This document shows, in pieces, positions 19,654 to 29,152 of a DNA stretch of 64,000 bases. Where the stretch lies: contig NZ_CP045920.1 in NCBI RefSeq assembly GCF_009660225.1, positions 2,492,079 through 2,556,078 of the forward strand, given 5' to 3'. The position numbers were made by a program, and so were the translations under genes. The first letter of the stretch is position 1. The number at the start of each line of letters is the position of its first letter. This DNA is from Pseudactinotalea sp. HY158 (GTDB lineage: Bacteria; Actinomycetota; Actinomycetes; Actinomycetales; Beutenbergiaceae). The notes beneath the pieces were generated by a model. It saw nothing but the letters and a program-made list of their open reading frames with translations, made no database searches and was not told the origin of the DNA.

Positions 19654-20658
19654 CTAGGGCAGGCCCGGCTCACGCAGAGCGGTGGCGGGATCGGGATCGG
19701 CGGTGACGCGGGCGGGTGGGGCCCGGTGCGGGTCGAGCAGCAGGGTCCTCGGCTGGGCCACCGAGTGCGCGCCCCACGAGGCGGCCGTCGCGATCGCCCG
19801 TTCGGGTCCGCCGGCGGCCAGTCCCACGAGGAAGCCGGCGAGCGAGGCGTCCCCCGCGCCGGTGCTGTTGACCACCGCCGGCGCGGGGGCGTGGGCGTGC
19901 CACGTGTCCGCCCCCGTGACGAGCAGCGCCCCGTCGGAGCCCATGCTCACGTACACGTACTCCACGCCGCCGCGGGTCAGCGTGGTCGCGGCCGCGATCA
20001 CCTCGCCCACGGTCCGTAACGGCGTACGGACGGCGCCCGCCAGCTCGTGCGTATTCGGCTTGAGCAGCGCGACGTCCCCCAGGTGCGTGTCGAGGATGTG
20101 CGCCAGGGCGGCGTCGGAGGAGTCCATGCCGACCCGGAGGCCCGCGCCGCGGGCCGCCCGGAGCAACTCGCCGACGGGAACGAGCGATCCGGGCCGCGCC
20201 GCGCCGGCGAGCTGCGGCACCGTGCCGGCGAGCAGGATCCACTCGGCGCCGATGCGCCGCGCCTCCGCGAGGGCGAGGTCGCGCACGGCGTCCCATTCGG
20301 CCCGGGTGAGCGGCACGGGGGCCTCGTTCACCTTGGTCGTGGCGCCGGCCCCGTCGAGGATCGTCGTGTTGATGCGGGTGTGGCCCGCGGTGGCCACGGC
20401 CGTGAACACCTCGGCGTGGGGGCCGGCGTCGAGCATCGGCAGCGCCTCGGAGCCGAGGGCCGCGACCCCGGCGACCGGGTGGCCGGCGGCCGCGAGCGCG
20501 TGGGCCACGTTGACGCCCTTGCCGCTCAGCTCGCGGGTGACCGTGGCGGCGCGATGCAGCTCGCCGGGATGGAGCCCGCCGGGCAGCCGGTAGGTCAGAT
20601 CGAGCGCGGCGGCGAGGGTGACGGTCACGACTCCGCCGGCCACCTCCGCGGGGCTCAT
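19654..20658 (-). CDS. PfkB-family hexose kinase (1-phosphofructokinase-like)
   Basis: 334 aa ribokinase-fold sugar kinase. GKGVNVAHALAAAG near residue 48 is the substrate-binding motif of FruK/LacC-type kinases, and NSTGAGDASLAGFLVGLA carries the catalytic aspartate (GAGD). Close to 1-phosphofructokinase or tagatose-6-phosphate kinase in length and motifs. The ATG overlaps the stop of the DeoR regulator (ATGA). In this operon it would phosphorylate a keto-sugar or keto-sugar phosphate produced from a polyol; the true substrate is not evident. Confidence 0.88.
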   Translation of the reverse strand: MSPAEVAGGVVTVTLAAALDLTYRLPGGLHPGELHRAATVTRELSGKGVNVAHALAAAGHPVAGVAALGSEALPMLDAGPHAEVFTAVATAGHTRINTTILDGAGATTKVNEAPVPLTRAEWDAVRDLALAEARRIGAEWILLAGTVPQLAGAARPGSLVPVGELLRAARGAGLRVGMDSSDAALAHILDTHLGDVALLKPNTHELAGAVRTPLRTVGEVIAAATTLTRGGVEYVYVSMGSDGALLVTGADTWHAHAPAPAVVNSTGAGDASLAGFLVGLAAGGPERAIATAASWGAHSVAQPRTLLLDPHRAPPARVTADPDPATALREPGLP

Positions 20659-21449
20659 GCGTGGCTCCCCTCGGCCACGGCGACCGTCACGCCGGCCTGG
20701 GTCAGGGGCGACACGAGCGAGTCGGGAAGCGGGCAGACGCTGAGGATCGCGTGGAAGTCCGCGGCCCTGGCGTATCCGATGAGCCCCGCCGGCTCGCCGC
20801 CGTCGACGAGCAGCACCGATTCGGTGGCGCGGGCGAGGGCGGCGCGCTTGAGGGCCGCCGCATGCGAGCTGTGGGTCCGGGCGGCGCTCGCATCCGAGCC
20901 GTCGAGGCCCGGCACCACGAAGAACGCCCGGTCGAAGCTGAGGTCGACGATGAGCTCGCGCGCCCACTGCCCGGACTCCTCCCCGTCCCGGGAGACCCGG
21001 CCGCCGAGGTTGTACACGGTCACGTGCTCGTGCCGGCTGGCGGCGAGGGCGACCGGCACGGAGTTGGTCACGACCTGCAGGTCGGGGCTGTCCGGGAGGG
21101 CGGCGGCGAGCGCCTCGCACGCCCGGCCGGCGTCGAGGAAGATGCTCCCGGCCGCGGGCACGCGTTCCAGGGCGAGCGCGGTGAGCGGATGGGAGTCCGG
21201 TTCGGCGCCGGAGATGTGCGGGAGCGAGTCGATATAGGAGGCCTTGGCCACCGCTCCCCCGTGGACCCGGGTCAGGTGCCCCTGCGCCTCGAGGGTGCGC
21301 AGGTCGCGGCGCACGGTCTCCTCGGCGACCGCGAGGCCGGCCGCCAGGTCCGTCACCTCGACGCGGCGGTCCCGCCCGATGAGGGCGAGGATCCGCTCGC
21401 GCCGGTCGGCGATGCTCAGCCCGGGGGCGAGGGTCGGCTCGTCGGTCAT
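20655..21449 (-). CDS. DeoR-family transcriptional regulator (operon-internal)
   Basis: 264 aa. The N-terminal winged HTH DRRVEVTDLAAGLAVAEETVRRDLRTLEAQGHLTRVHGGAV is the DeoR pattern. The C-terminal DeoRC sensor domain resembles sugar-phosphate isomerases and binds phosphorylated sugars (ends of beta strands at VVTNSVPVA, FFVVPGLDG, VLLVDGGE). It sits between the FGGY kinase and PfkB genes, with 4-base overlaps at each end. It probably represses the transport/catabolism operon until its sugar phosphate appears. Confidence 0.92.
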   Translation of the reverse strand: MTDEPTLAPGLSIADRRERILALIGRDRRVEVTDLAAGLAVAEETVRRDLRTLEAQGHLTRVHGGAVAKASYIDSLPHISGAEPDSHPLTALALERVPAAGSIFLDAGRACEALAAALPDSPDLQVVTNSVPVALAASRHEHVTVYNLGGRVSRDGEESGQWARELIVDLSFDRAFFVVPGLDGSDASAARTHSSHAAALKRAALARATESVLLVDGGEPAGLIGYARAADFHAILSVCPLPDSLVSPLTQAGVTVAVAEGSHA

Positions 21450-22945
21450 CGTGTGGTTCCTTCCCACCAGGGCTCCAGGTCGCGGGTCAGCTCGTCGAAT
21501 CTGCCGATCACATGCTCCCAGTAGCCGCGCAGCGCCGCCCGCGGCGGCACCGGCTCCGCGGCGGGCACGAGCTCCTGCACCGCCTCGATCGAGTCGAAGT
21601 GGCCGCCGCCGACGCCGGCGAGGGCCGCGGCTCCGAACGCGCCGGCCTCGGCCGTGCTCACCGCCTGCACGGGCGCGTTCATGACGTCCGCCACGAGCTG
21701 GGTGTACAGGGGGGAGCGGGAGAGCCCGCCGCCGAGGAGGACCGGCTCGGCCCAGTCGAACCGCTCGGCCAGGGCGCCCGCGTGCAGCCGGTGCATGAGC
21801 GCGATCCCCTCGAGCAGGCCGCGCAGCACGTGGGCGCGCGTGTGCGAGCCCCGCAGGCCGGCGATCGTGCCGGTGCCGGGACCGTCGAAGGGGGCACCGA
21901 CCAGGTAGGGCAGCAGCAGCGGGACCTCCTCGGCCGCCTCGAGCGCGGCGGCACCCGCGAACAGGGCGTCGCGCTCGGCGTCGCCGTCGACCCCGAGCAG
22001 CCCGAGCAGCCAGTCGAGGGCGGGGGCCGCCGTGGCGGAGGTGGACATGGCGATCCGCAGGTCCGCGGTGATCGAGACCCGGGACTGCCAGCGGGGGTCG
22101 ACGTGCACCTGCGTGGTCGTCACGCCGTTCGTGGAGAAGGACCCGGCCACGAGCGCGAGCCGGCCCGGCACGAGGGCGCCCATGCCGATCGAGTTGGCCT
22201 GCACGTCGTGGAGTCCGACGACGACGGGGGTCCCCTCCGCGAGGCCGGTCGCCGCCGCGGCGGCCGCGGTGACGGCCCCGCCGGGAGCGGCGCTCTCCGC
22301 GAGCGGGGGCAGGAGCCGTTCGAGGTCGGCCAGCCCGAACGCCTCGAGCACCTGCGTGCTCCACCGGGCGGTGTGGGTGTCGAGGAACGTGGCGGTCGCG
22401 TCCGACAGGTCCGTGCCGACCTCCCCGGTGAGGCGCAGCCGGATCACGTCCTTGCAGAACAGCATCGTGGCCGCCCGCTCGAGCAGGCCGGGGTCGTGCC
22501 GGGTGAGCCAGCGCAGCAGCGGGCCCGCTCCCCCGGCCGGGTGGCGCTGGCCGGAGCGGTCGAGGATCGTGCGGGCCCGGGGGCCGTCGCCGGCGAGTTC
22601 GGCGGCCTCGGCGCGGGCCCGGGTGTCCATGGCCGTGATGGCCGGGCCGACCGCTGCGCCCGCCGCATCGACCAGGTGCAGCCCGTCGCCGTGGCCGCTC
22701 ACCCCGACCGCACGGATCCGCTCGGGCGCGATCCCGAGCCGGCCCGCCCGGCCCACCGCCTCGGCGATCGCGCCGGCGGCGGCCGACCACAGCTGCGCCT
22801 GGGTGCGTTCCGCGAAACCCGGAGCGGGCCGGGAGACCGGGCTGCTCCGCCGTCCCCACGCGATCGGCGCCATCGCGGAATCGTGCACGACCGCCTTGAC
22901 CGTGGTCTGCCCGGCGTCGACCCCGAGCAGGTAGCTCCCTGACAC
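21446..22945 (-). CDS. FGGY-family carbohydrate kinase
   Basis: 499 aa, usual FGGY length. Phosphate-1 motif GVDAGQTTVKAVVHD at the N-terminus, the sugar-binding segment GVSGHGDGLHLVD, and the C-terminal adenosine motif LLGGGLSRSPLYTQLVADV. Related to xylulose, ribulose and erythritol kinases. Located right after the permease genes of a polyol-type importer, it likely phosphorylates the keto-sugar made by the dehydrogenases encoded nearby. A specific sugar (D-xylulose is a reasonable guess) cannot be fixed from the motifs. Confidence 0.9.
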   Translation of the reverse strand: MSGSYLLGVDAGQTTVKAVVHDSAMAPIAWGRRSSPVSRPAPGFAERTQAQLWSAAAGAIAEAVGRAGRLGIAPERIRAVGVSGHGDGLHLVDAAGAAVGPAITAMDTRARAEAAELAGDGPRARTILDRSGQRHPAGGAGPLLRWLTRHDPGLLERAATMLFCKDVIRLRLTGEVGTDLSDATATFLDTHTARWSTQVLEAFGLADLERLLPPLAESAAPGGAVTAAAAAATGLAEGTPVVVGLHDVQANSIGMGALVPGRLALVAGSFSTNGVTTTQVHVDPRWQSRVSITADLRIAMSTSATAAPALDWLLGLLGVDGDAERDALFAGAAALEAAEEVPLLLPYLVGAPFDGPGTGTIAGLRGSHTRAHVLRGLLEGIALMHRLHAGALAERFDWAEPVLLGGGLSRSPLYTQLVADVMNAPVQAVSTAEAGAFGAAALAGVGGGHFDSIEAVQELVPAAEPVPPRAALRGYWEHVIGRFDELTRDLEPWWEGTTR

Positions 22946-23026
22946 TCCGTCTCCCCTCCTGATGTGGGCGTGACCCGACCCGCTGTGGCCCGCTGTGACC
23001 CGATGGATGTGGCCGGTGATGCGGGG

Positions 23027-23902
23027 TTATTTGATGGCGCCCATGGCGAGGCCGCGGACGAGGCGTTTCTGGGCGACCCAGCCGGCGATGATCACGGGGA
23101 GGACGGCCAGGGTGGCGGCGGCGGAGAGCGCGGCGAGGAATTGGCCGCGGCCGGAGACGAAGCTGCCGAGGAAGGGTGGGGTGGTGCGGGCGATGGTCGA
23201 GGTGAGCAGGTTCGCCAGGAAGTACTCGTTCCAGGCGAAGATGAAGCAGATCAGGGCCGCGGCGGCGATCCCGGGGGCCACGATCGGCACGACGATGCGT
23301 AGGAGCTCGGTGCGGAAGCGGGCGCCGTCGACCTGGGCGGCCTCGATGATCTCGGTGGGGACCTCGATGAGGAAGGACCGCATCATCCACACCGCCAGGG
23401 GCAGGTTCATGCCCACATACAGGATCGACAGGGCGGTGATGTTGTCCAGGGCGCCGGCGGCCTGCAGGAGCATGTAGATCGGGATGACGGCCGCGGCGAT
23501 CGGCAGGAACTTCGTGGAGATGAAGAAGAACAACACATCGGTCGAGCGTTTGATCGGCCTCACCGAGAGCCCGTAGGCGGCCGGGACCGCCAGGACCATG
23601 ACGATGATCGTGGACACGACCGAGGCCGAGACCGAGTTCGTCAGGTAGATCGCGAAGCCCCGGTCGAAGACCTTGGAGAAGTTCTCCAGGGTGAAATCGG
23701 CCAGGAACGTGGGCGGCATGGTCGCCGCATCACGCTCGGTCTTGAACGCGGTGAAGACCATCCACGCGATCGGGAAGAAGAACCCGGCCGTCAGCGCCCA
23801 GGTCAGCAGCGACAACCCGAACGAGCCGACCCGCCGAGCCAGCGGCCTATGCCGCTTGACGTTCTCGTGGGTTGTCCGCGTGGGCGAGATCGAGGTCGAC
23901 AT
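23027..23902 (-). CDS. sugar/polyol ABC transporter permease (MalG type)
   Basis: 291 aa with six helices. The EAA coupling loop is EIIEAAQVDGARFRTELLRIVVP, and the N-terminal block TAFKTERDAATMPPTF is typical of MalG/SmoG permeases. The segment RPIKRSTDVLFFFISTKFLPIAAAVIP resembles permeases of the mannitol/sorbitol/arabinitol uptake subclass. Its ATG shares base 23902 with the stop of the other permease. Eighty bases separate its stop from the kinase gene. Confidence 0.93.
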   Translation of the reverse strand: MSTSISPTRTTHENVKRHRPLARRVGSFGLSLLTWALTAGFFFPIAWMVFTAFKTERDAATMPPTFLADFTLENFSKVFDRGFAIYLTNSVSASVVSTIIVMVLAVPAAYGLSVRPIKRSTDVLFFFISTKFLPIAAAVIPIYMLLQAAGALDNITALSILYVGMNLPLAVWMMRSFLIEVPTEIIEAAQVDGARFRTELLRIVVPIVAPGIAAAALICFIFAWNEYFLANLLTSTIARTTPPFLGSFVSGRGQFLAALSAAATLAVLPVIIAGWVAQKRLVRGLAMGAIK

Positions 23903-24840
23903 CAGCGTGTTCCTTCCGTCTTGAACACCTTGAACAGGGTCCGCAGGGCCACCATCGCCACGATGATCGTCACGATGACCGAGAGCACCCCGTAGGCGGC
24001 GGCCTCCCCGATCTCCAGACCGACGAAGGCCCGCTCGTAGAGCAGGTACGACAGGGTCTTGGTGCCCCCGGTCCCGCGGGTCATGATCGCCACCGGGTCG
24101 AAGACCTGCAGCAGCAGGATCGCCCCGAGCAGGACCGCCAACTCCACGTACTGACGCAGGTGCGGGATCGTCATGTACAGGAACGTGCGCACCGGGCCCG
24201 CGCCATCGACCGCCGCGGCCTCGAGCACGTCACCGGGCTGGGACTGCAGGCCCGCGAGCAACAACAACATCATGAACGGGGTGTACTGCCAGATGAGCAC
24301 GATCATGATCGTCACGATCGGATGATCGGTATTCCACGCCACCGGCGAGATCCCCACCAGTGAGAACGCCCAGTTCACCATCCCGACATTCGAATCGAGC
24401 AGCGCCCACTTCCAGATGAGCGCCGCGGCCGCCGGCATCATCAGGAACGGGGTGATCAGCAGCGTGCGCGCCAACCCCTGACCGATGAACCGGCGATCCA
24501 GGAGCAACGCCAACGCCATCCCGAACACGACCGCCACCGCCACACTCACCCCCACGATGAGCACCGTGGCCCACAACGAGGACAGGAACACCCCGCTGCC
24601 GAGCACGTTCGCGTAATTATCGAACCCCACGAACCGCTGCTCACCCGGACGCAGCAGATTCCACTCCCGGAACGAATAATAGATCGTCACCAGGAACGGC
24701 ACCTGCGTGATCACGATCGCAGTGATCAAAGCCGGCCACACAAGCAACCGAGCCAAACGGATTCCAGACCTCGCCCGGGCAGAAGAACCCACCCGGCGCG
24801 GCGATGAGGTCTGAGGCGGGTTCGCCACAGCGGTGGTCAT
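23902..24840 (-). CDS. sugar/polyol ABC transporter permease (MalF type)
   Basis: 312 aa with six helices. The start is the ATG at 24840 (MTTAVANPP); the open frame extends upstream to 24930 only as a Pro/Arg-rich leader with no support. EAA loop: DVLEAAAVDGAGPVRTFLYMTIP. The first periplasmic loop YYSFREWNLLRPGEQRFVGFDNY matches polyol permeases. It forms a heterodimer with the MalG-type partner. No ATPase gene is in this operon, so it probably relies on a shared MsiK-like ATPase encoded elsewhere, as is usual in actinobacteria. Confidence 0.93.
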   Translation of the reverse strand: MTTAVANPPQTSSPRRVGSSARARSGIRLARLLVWPALITAIVITQVPFLVTIYYSFREWNLLRPGEQRFVGFDNYANVLGSGVFLSSLWATVLIVGVSVAVAVVFGMALALLLDRRFIGQGLARTLLITPFLMMPAAAALIWKWALLDSNVGMVNWAFSLVGISPVAWNTDHPIVTIMIVLIWQYTPFMMLLLLAGLQSQPGDVLEAAAVDGAGPVRTFLYMTIPHLRQYVELAVLLGAILLLQVFDPVAIMTRGTGGTKTLSYLLYERAFVGLEIGEAAAYGVLSVIVTIIVAMVALRTLFKVFKTEGTR

Positions 24841-24940
24841 GGTGCGTCTTCTCTCTGAGAGATTCCGGTGGTGCGGCGGGGCGCCGCGGGTGCTCGGGAG
24901 GGGCCGGTGCCCCCGCGGTGGCGGGGGCACCGGGAGGGTG

Positions 24941-26317
24941 TCAGCCCTTCTGCGCGTCGCCCGCCTTCTGGGCGAGCTCCTGGCCGGCGTCGAGCACGTC
25001 CTCGACGGTCGCCCGGCCGGCGTAGACGTCGGCGATGTCCTGGGAGATCTGGTTGGCGAGATCCTGGAACTCCGGGATCGTCACGTACTGGATGCCGACC
25101 CAGGGCTGGGGGTCGACGCCCGGCTGCTCGGGATCGACCGAGGTCATGATGTCCAGGGTGATGTCGGCGAAGGCGCTCGCCGCGTCCTGGTACTCGGGGA
25201 TCTCGTAGGTCGAGGCGCGCGAGCCCGGCGGCACGCGGCTCCAGCCGAGTTCCTCGCCCACGGTCTTCATGTACTCCTTGCTCGTCGCCCAGCTGACGAA
25301 CTCCCACGCGGCCTCCTGCTTCTGGGAGGTCTTGGGGATCGCGAGGTTCCACGACCACAGCCATCCGGACTCGTCCGTCTCGACCACCGGGGCGTGCACG
25401 TAGCCGACGTTCCCGGCCACGTCGCTCAGGTCCGGCGACTCGACGCTGCCGGCCGCACTCGTGGCGTCGTACCAGAAGGCCGCCTTCCCCTGCGTGAACA
25501 GGTTGAGGCACTCGGTGAAGCCGGTCGAGACGGGGTCGGACTCGCCGGCGTCCTTGGTCAGGTCGGTCCAGAACTTCACGGCCTCGACGAACTCGGGGGC
25601 GTTGACGGTCGCGTTCCAGTCGGCGTCGAACCAGTTGCCGCCGAAGGTCTGGACCACCGTGGTGAGCGGGGCGAAGATCTCCCCCCAGCCAGGCTTGCCG
25701 CGCAGGCAGATCCCGACGTGGTCGTCATTGTCCACCTGACGGGCCATCTCGCCGACCTCCTGCCAGGTCGGGTTCTCGGGCACCGTGAGCCCCGCCTCGG
25801 AGATGATGTCCTTGTTGTACATGAGGAAGGACGACTCGCCGTAGAACGGCACGGCGTAGAGCTTCTCGTCCACCGTGAGCAGGGTCCGGATGGGCGAGAG
25901 CAGGTCGTCCACGTCGTAGTCGGCATCGCTGCCGGCCATGTCGGTCAGGTCGACGAGCCAGTCGTTCTGGGCCCACATCGGCACCTCGTAGCTGCCGACG
26001 GTGACGATGTCGTACTGCCCGCCCTGGGTGGCCACGTCCTTGGTCACGGCATCGCGCAGGTCGTTCTCCTCCATCTGGATGAAGTTGACCTTGATGTCGG
26101 GGTGGTCCGCCTCGAACTCCCCCTTGAGCTGCTCCATGTCGATCATCTGCGGGTTGTTCACCGTGGCCAGCGTGAGCTCGACGGTCCCGCCGCCCTCGTC
26201 ACCCGCGCCGCCACCGCCACCCTGACCGCCGCCCGCACCGGAACAGGCCGCCAACAGCAGTCCCGCCGATGAGAGCGCGACGACCGGGAGCCATCTCCGG
26301 TTGCCAGGATTCTTCAT
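24941..26317 (-). CDS. sugar/polyol ABC transporter substrate-binding lipoprotein
   Basis: 458 aa family 1 solute-binding protein. A signal peptide with lipobox LLAACSG at residue ~24 anchors it to the outside of the membrane, followed by a Gly-rich linker. The fold pattern is clear (VELTLATVNNPQMIDMEQLK, YDIVTVGSYEVPMWAQNDWLVDLT, YAVPFYGESSFLMYNKDI), and closest in style to SmoE/MtlE-type polyol receptors. The start is the ATG at 26317, with GAAAGG upstream. First gene of the seven-gene operon; the regulatory region to 26576 separates it from the divergent DeoR gene. Confidence 0.93.
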   Translation of the reverse strand: MKNPGNRRWLPVVALSSAGLLLAACSGAGGGQGGGGGAGDEGGGTVELTLATVNNPQMIDMEQLKGEFEADHPDIKVNFIQMEENDLRDAVTKDVATQGGQYDIVTVGSYEVPMWAQNDWLVDLTDMAGSDADYDVDDLLSPIRTLLTVDEKLYAVPFYGESSFLMYNKDIISEAGLTVPENPTWQEVGEMARQVDNDDHVGICLRGKPGWGEIFAPLTTVVQTFGGNWFDADWNATVNAPEFVEAVKFWTDLTKDAGESDPVSTGFTECLNLFTQGKAAFWYDATSAAGSVESPDLSDVAGNVGYVHAPVVETDESGWLWSWNLAIPKTSQKQEAAWEFVSWATSKEYMKTVGEELGWSRVPPGSRASTYEIPEYQDAASAFADITLDIMTSVDPEQPGVDPQPWVGIQYVTIPEFQDLANQISQDIADVYAGRATVEDVLDAGQELAQKAGDAQKG

Positions 26318-26410
26318 CGCTTTGCCTTTCGTCGTCATTGACCGCCCCGGGTGGGTGCGCTGTCCCCACCATGGACCGACTCTGCCCGTTTGGCAAGCCC
26401 TGGATGTGGG

Positions 26411-26460
26411 TTCGTGATGACTTCGTGACTCTCAGACGTTCGATTATCTCGCTTTCGAGA
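26411..26460. promoter_or_regulatory. candidate DeoR-type operators in the divergent polyol promoter region
   Basis: TTCGTGA is repeated at 26411 and 26422, an 11-base (one helical turn) spacing usual for DeoR-family sites. Nearby TCTCG-CTTT-CGAGA (26447-26460) is a short inverted repeat. Both lie in the 259-base gap between the SBP operon and the divergent DeoR gene and could serve either of the two DeoR regulators. The rest of the gap shows nothing distinctive. Confidence 0.4.
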
Positions 26461-26576
26461 GAGTTGTCGGCGCGACCGGGCAGATCTGGGCCGGCCACGA
26501 CTGGAAACGGGCATACGATCACACTCCGAGCACCCGCGAGCGCTACCGTGGGTCGCCAGGTGGAGGAAGGAGCCCC

Positions 26577-27338
26577 GTGTATCCCGCTGAACGCCAGACG
26601 GCCATCCTCGAGCAGGCGCACGCCGGCGACGGCCGGCTCTCGGTCTCCCACCTGAGCCACGACCTCACGGTGACACCCGAGACGATCAGGCGCGACCTCG
26701 CCGTCCTCGAGCGCCGCGGCCTCATCACCCGGATCCACGGCGGGGCGAGGCTGACCCACCGCAGCCCGTTCGAGCTCTCGCTGGCGAACCGCCAGGCGAA
26801 GGAGGTCGACGAGAAGCGGCGCATCGTCGAGCGCACCCTGCAGGAGATCCCGCACGAGGGGGTGGTGCTGCTCGACTCCGGCTACACCCCGCTCGCGATC
26901 GCGGCGCGCTTCCCGGACCGCAACCTCATCGTGGTCACGAACAACCTCCCGGCCATCCCGATCCTGCTCGAACGCCCCAAGCTCACGGTCATGGCGCTGC
27001 CGGGGCGGCTGCGCCCGATCACTCAGAGCGCCGTGGACGAATGGACCCGGGCCCGGCTGGAGACCCTGCAGGCCGACCTCGCGATCGTGGGACTCAACGC
27101 CGTGAGCGTGGCCGGGGGGCTCATGACCACCGTGCCGGACGAGGCGGACGTCAAGCGCGCGATGCTCGCGTGCGCGAAGCGGCGCATCAGCGCGGCCATC
27201 GCCTCGAAGGTCGGGCAGACTTCGTTCTGCCGCTTCGCCGGCGTCGAGGACCTGGACATGCTCATCACCGACGACCGGATCTCGGCCGCCGACCGGGAGG
27301 CGCTCTCGGCCGCCGGACCCGAGGTGGTCGTGGTCTAA
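26577..27338 (+). CDS. DeoR-family transcriptional regulator (divergent)
   Basis: 253 aa. Winged HTH SVSHLSHDLTVTPETIRRDLAVLERRGLITRIHGGAR, then a DeoRC domain with LLDSGYTPLAIAARF, VVTNNLPAIPIL and the late ISAAIASKVGQTSF. GTG start with GGAAGGAG upstream. It is divergent from the importer operon and 24 bases upstream of an SDR gene with which it is probably co-transcribed. Second DeoR of the same locus, sharing little sequence with the first outside the HTH. Confidence 0.92.
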   Translation: MYPAERQTAILEQAHAGDGRLSVSHLSHDLTVTPETIRRDLAVLERRGLITRIHGGARLTHRSPFELSLANRQAKEVDEKRRIVERTLQEIPHEGVVLLDSGYTPLAIAARFPDRNLIVVTNNLPAIPILLERPKLTVMALPGRLRPITQSAVDEWTRARLETLQADLAIVGLNAVSVAGGLMTTVPDEADVKRAMLACAKRRISAAIASKVGQTSFCRFAGVEDLDMLITDDRISAADREALSAAGPEVVVV

Positions 27339-27362
27339 CCGTTTCGACCACTGGAGGCACGA

Positions 27363-28097
27363 ATGCAACGACGCGACCTGACCGGCACGGTCATCGCGGT
27401 CACGGGCGCCGGCTCGGGCATCGGGCGGGCGAGCGCCGAGGAGCTCATCGACGCCCGGGCCCGCCTGGCCCTGGGCGACCTGCGCGCCGAATCGCTCACG
27501 GCCCTCGCCGAGGAGCACCCCGGGGCCGACCTGGCGCAGGTGGCCATGGACGCCGGCACCGCCGACGGGGCGAACCGGCTCGTGGCCGCGGCCGTGGCCG
27601 AGTTCGGACACCTCGACAGCATCGTGATCAACGCCGGCGTGGGCTACTTCGGCGGCATCACCGACTGGGACGACGAGCAGATCGAGGCGATGGTCGCCAC
27701 GAACGTCGCCGGCACCATGTGGGCCACCCGCGCGGCCGTGCGCCAGTTCGACGCGCAGGGCCGCGGCGGGGACATCGTGCTCATCGCCTCCGTGGCGGGA
27801 CTGGCCGCCGCGAACTCCTGGGAGGCGGTCTACGCGGCGACGAAGCACGCCCAGGTCGGATTCGCGGCCACCCTCGCGCGCGAGGTGACCCCGCGGGGGG
27901 TGCGCGTCTCGGTCATCGCACCGGCCGCCGTCCATACGCGGTTCGCGTTCGGAACGGGGCGCACCGAGGACGACCCGGAGCTCGATGCGTACATGCGCCC
28001 GAGCGACATCGCCTTCGCCGTGCGCACCGTGCTCGAGCAGCCCCGTCGGCTGCGCACCGCGCTGTGGAGCATGTGGTCGATGGCCGAGCAGCCGTAG
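27363..28097 (+). CDS. short-chain dehydrogenase/reductase
   Basis: 244 aa classical SDR. Cofactor motif TGAGSGIG at residues ~14-21, acidic residue after the second strand (GDLRAE) suggesting NAD preference, NAG motif (INAGVGYF), catalytic Ser in IASVAG and YAATK (Y-x-x-x-K). Probably oxidises a polyol or keto-sugar intermediate of the neighbouring pathway. It converges on the zinc dehydrogenase gene with only 5 bases between the stops and no visible terminator. Confidence 0.9.
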   Translation: MQRRDLTGTVIAVTGAGSGIGRASAEELIDARARLALGDLRAESLTALAEEHPGADLAQVAMDAGTADGANRLVAAAVAEFGHLDSIVINAGVGYFGGITDWDDEQIEAMVATNVAGTMWATRAAVRQFDAQGRGGDIVLIASVAGLAAANSWEAVYAATKHAQVGFAATLAREVTPRGVRVSVIAPAAVHTRFAFGTGRTEDDPELDAYMRPSDIAFAVRTVLEQPRRLRTALWSMWSMAEQP

Positions 28098-28102
28098 GAC
28101 CC

Positions 28103-29152
28103 TCAGGCGGTGAGGAGCACCTTGACCTGGGAGCCGTCGACCGCGGCGGCGAACGCCTCCGCCGCGCGCTCCATCGGGAACGTGGCCGTGACGAAGTCCT
28201 CCGCCCGGACCGCCCCCGAGGCGATGATCTCGATCGAATCGGCGTAGTCCTCGGGCAGGTAGGTGGCGCTGCCCTGGATGCGGACCTGCTGATCCTGGAT
28301 CTCGGGCAGCGGCACCGTGACCGGCCCCTGTGCCACTCCGACGATCACGACCGTGCCGGCCTTGAGGGCCATCGCGATCGCCTGGTCCACGGTCGCCTGG
28401 ATCGCCACGCAGTCGAACACGACATCGGCGCTCTCGCCCAGCTCCGCGCGCACCCGGCCGGGCACGTCGGCGCCGCGGGCGTCGACGACCGCGTCGGCCC
28501 CGAGCCGCAGCGCCAGCTCGCGCTTGGCCGGGAGCGGGTCGGTCATGACGATCCGCCGCGCCCCGGCATGGCGGGCGGCCTTGAGCACGAGCAGGCCGAT
28601 GGTTCCGGCCCCGATGATCGCCACCGCCCGGCCCGCCAGCCCCCCGGGTCCCGCCGGTCGGTCGGCGCCGGCCAACCGAACCGCGTGGACCGGCGTGGCC
28701 AGGGGCTCGATGAGCGCGGCCTCGGCGTCGGTGAAGTGCTCGGGCACCCGATGCAGCCGGCCGGCGGGGATCGTGAAGTAGTCCGCCATGCCGCCCTGGG
28801 CGTGGCCGCAGCCGAAGAAGCGCAGGTTCTCGCAGAGGTTCGAGCGGCCGGTGGAGCACATCTTGCACGACCAGCACGGCAGGGTCGGCTCGACCGTGAC
28901 CCGGTCGCCGGCGGCGTATCCGCTCACGCCCTCGCCCACGCCGGCGATCACGCCGACCACCTCGTGCCCCGGGTTGTAGGGCAGCGGCACGAACGGGTGC
29001 TGCCCGGCCGCCGCGTGCGTGTCCGACCCGCACACGCCCGTCACCGCGGTGCGCACGAGCACCTCCCCCGCCTGCGGGGAGGGGCGGGGGACGTCGTCCA
29101 CACGCACCTCGCCCGGGGCGACCACACTCACCCGGCGCATCGTCTCGCTCAC
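28103..29152 (-). CDS. zinc-dependent polyol/sorbitol-type dehydrogenase
   Basis: 349 aa medium-chain dehydrogenase. Catalytic zinc ligands in GVCGSDTHAA and PGHEVVG, structural zinc four-cysteine lobe CWSCKMCSTGRSNLC, Rossmann motif IGAGTIGLL. The pattern EPLATPVHAVRLA is typical of sorbitol/threonine-dehydrogenase-like proteins. GTG start at 29152 overlaps the stop of the upstream dehydrogenase (GTGA). One of three dehydrogenases in the polyol island; the exact polyol is uncertain. Confidence 0.9.
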   Translation of the reverse strand: MSETMRRVSVVAPGEVRVDDVPRPSPQAGEVLVRTAVTGVCGSDTHAAAGQHPFVPLPYNPGHEVVGVIAGVGEGVSGYAAGDRVTVEPTLPCWSCKMCSTGRSNLCENLRFFGCGHAQGGMADYFTIPAGRLHRVPEHFTDAEAALIEPLATPVHAVRLAGADRPAGPGGLAGRAVAIIGAGTIGLLVLKAARHAGARRIVMTDPLPAKRELALRLGADAVVDARGADVPGRVRAELGESADVVFDCVAIQATVDQAIAMALKAGTVVIVGVAQGPVTVPLPEIQDQQVRIQGSATYLPEDYADSIEIIASGAVRAEDFVTATFPMERAAEAFAAAVDGSQVKVLLTA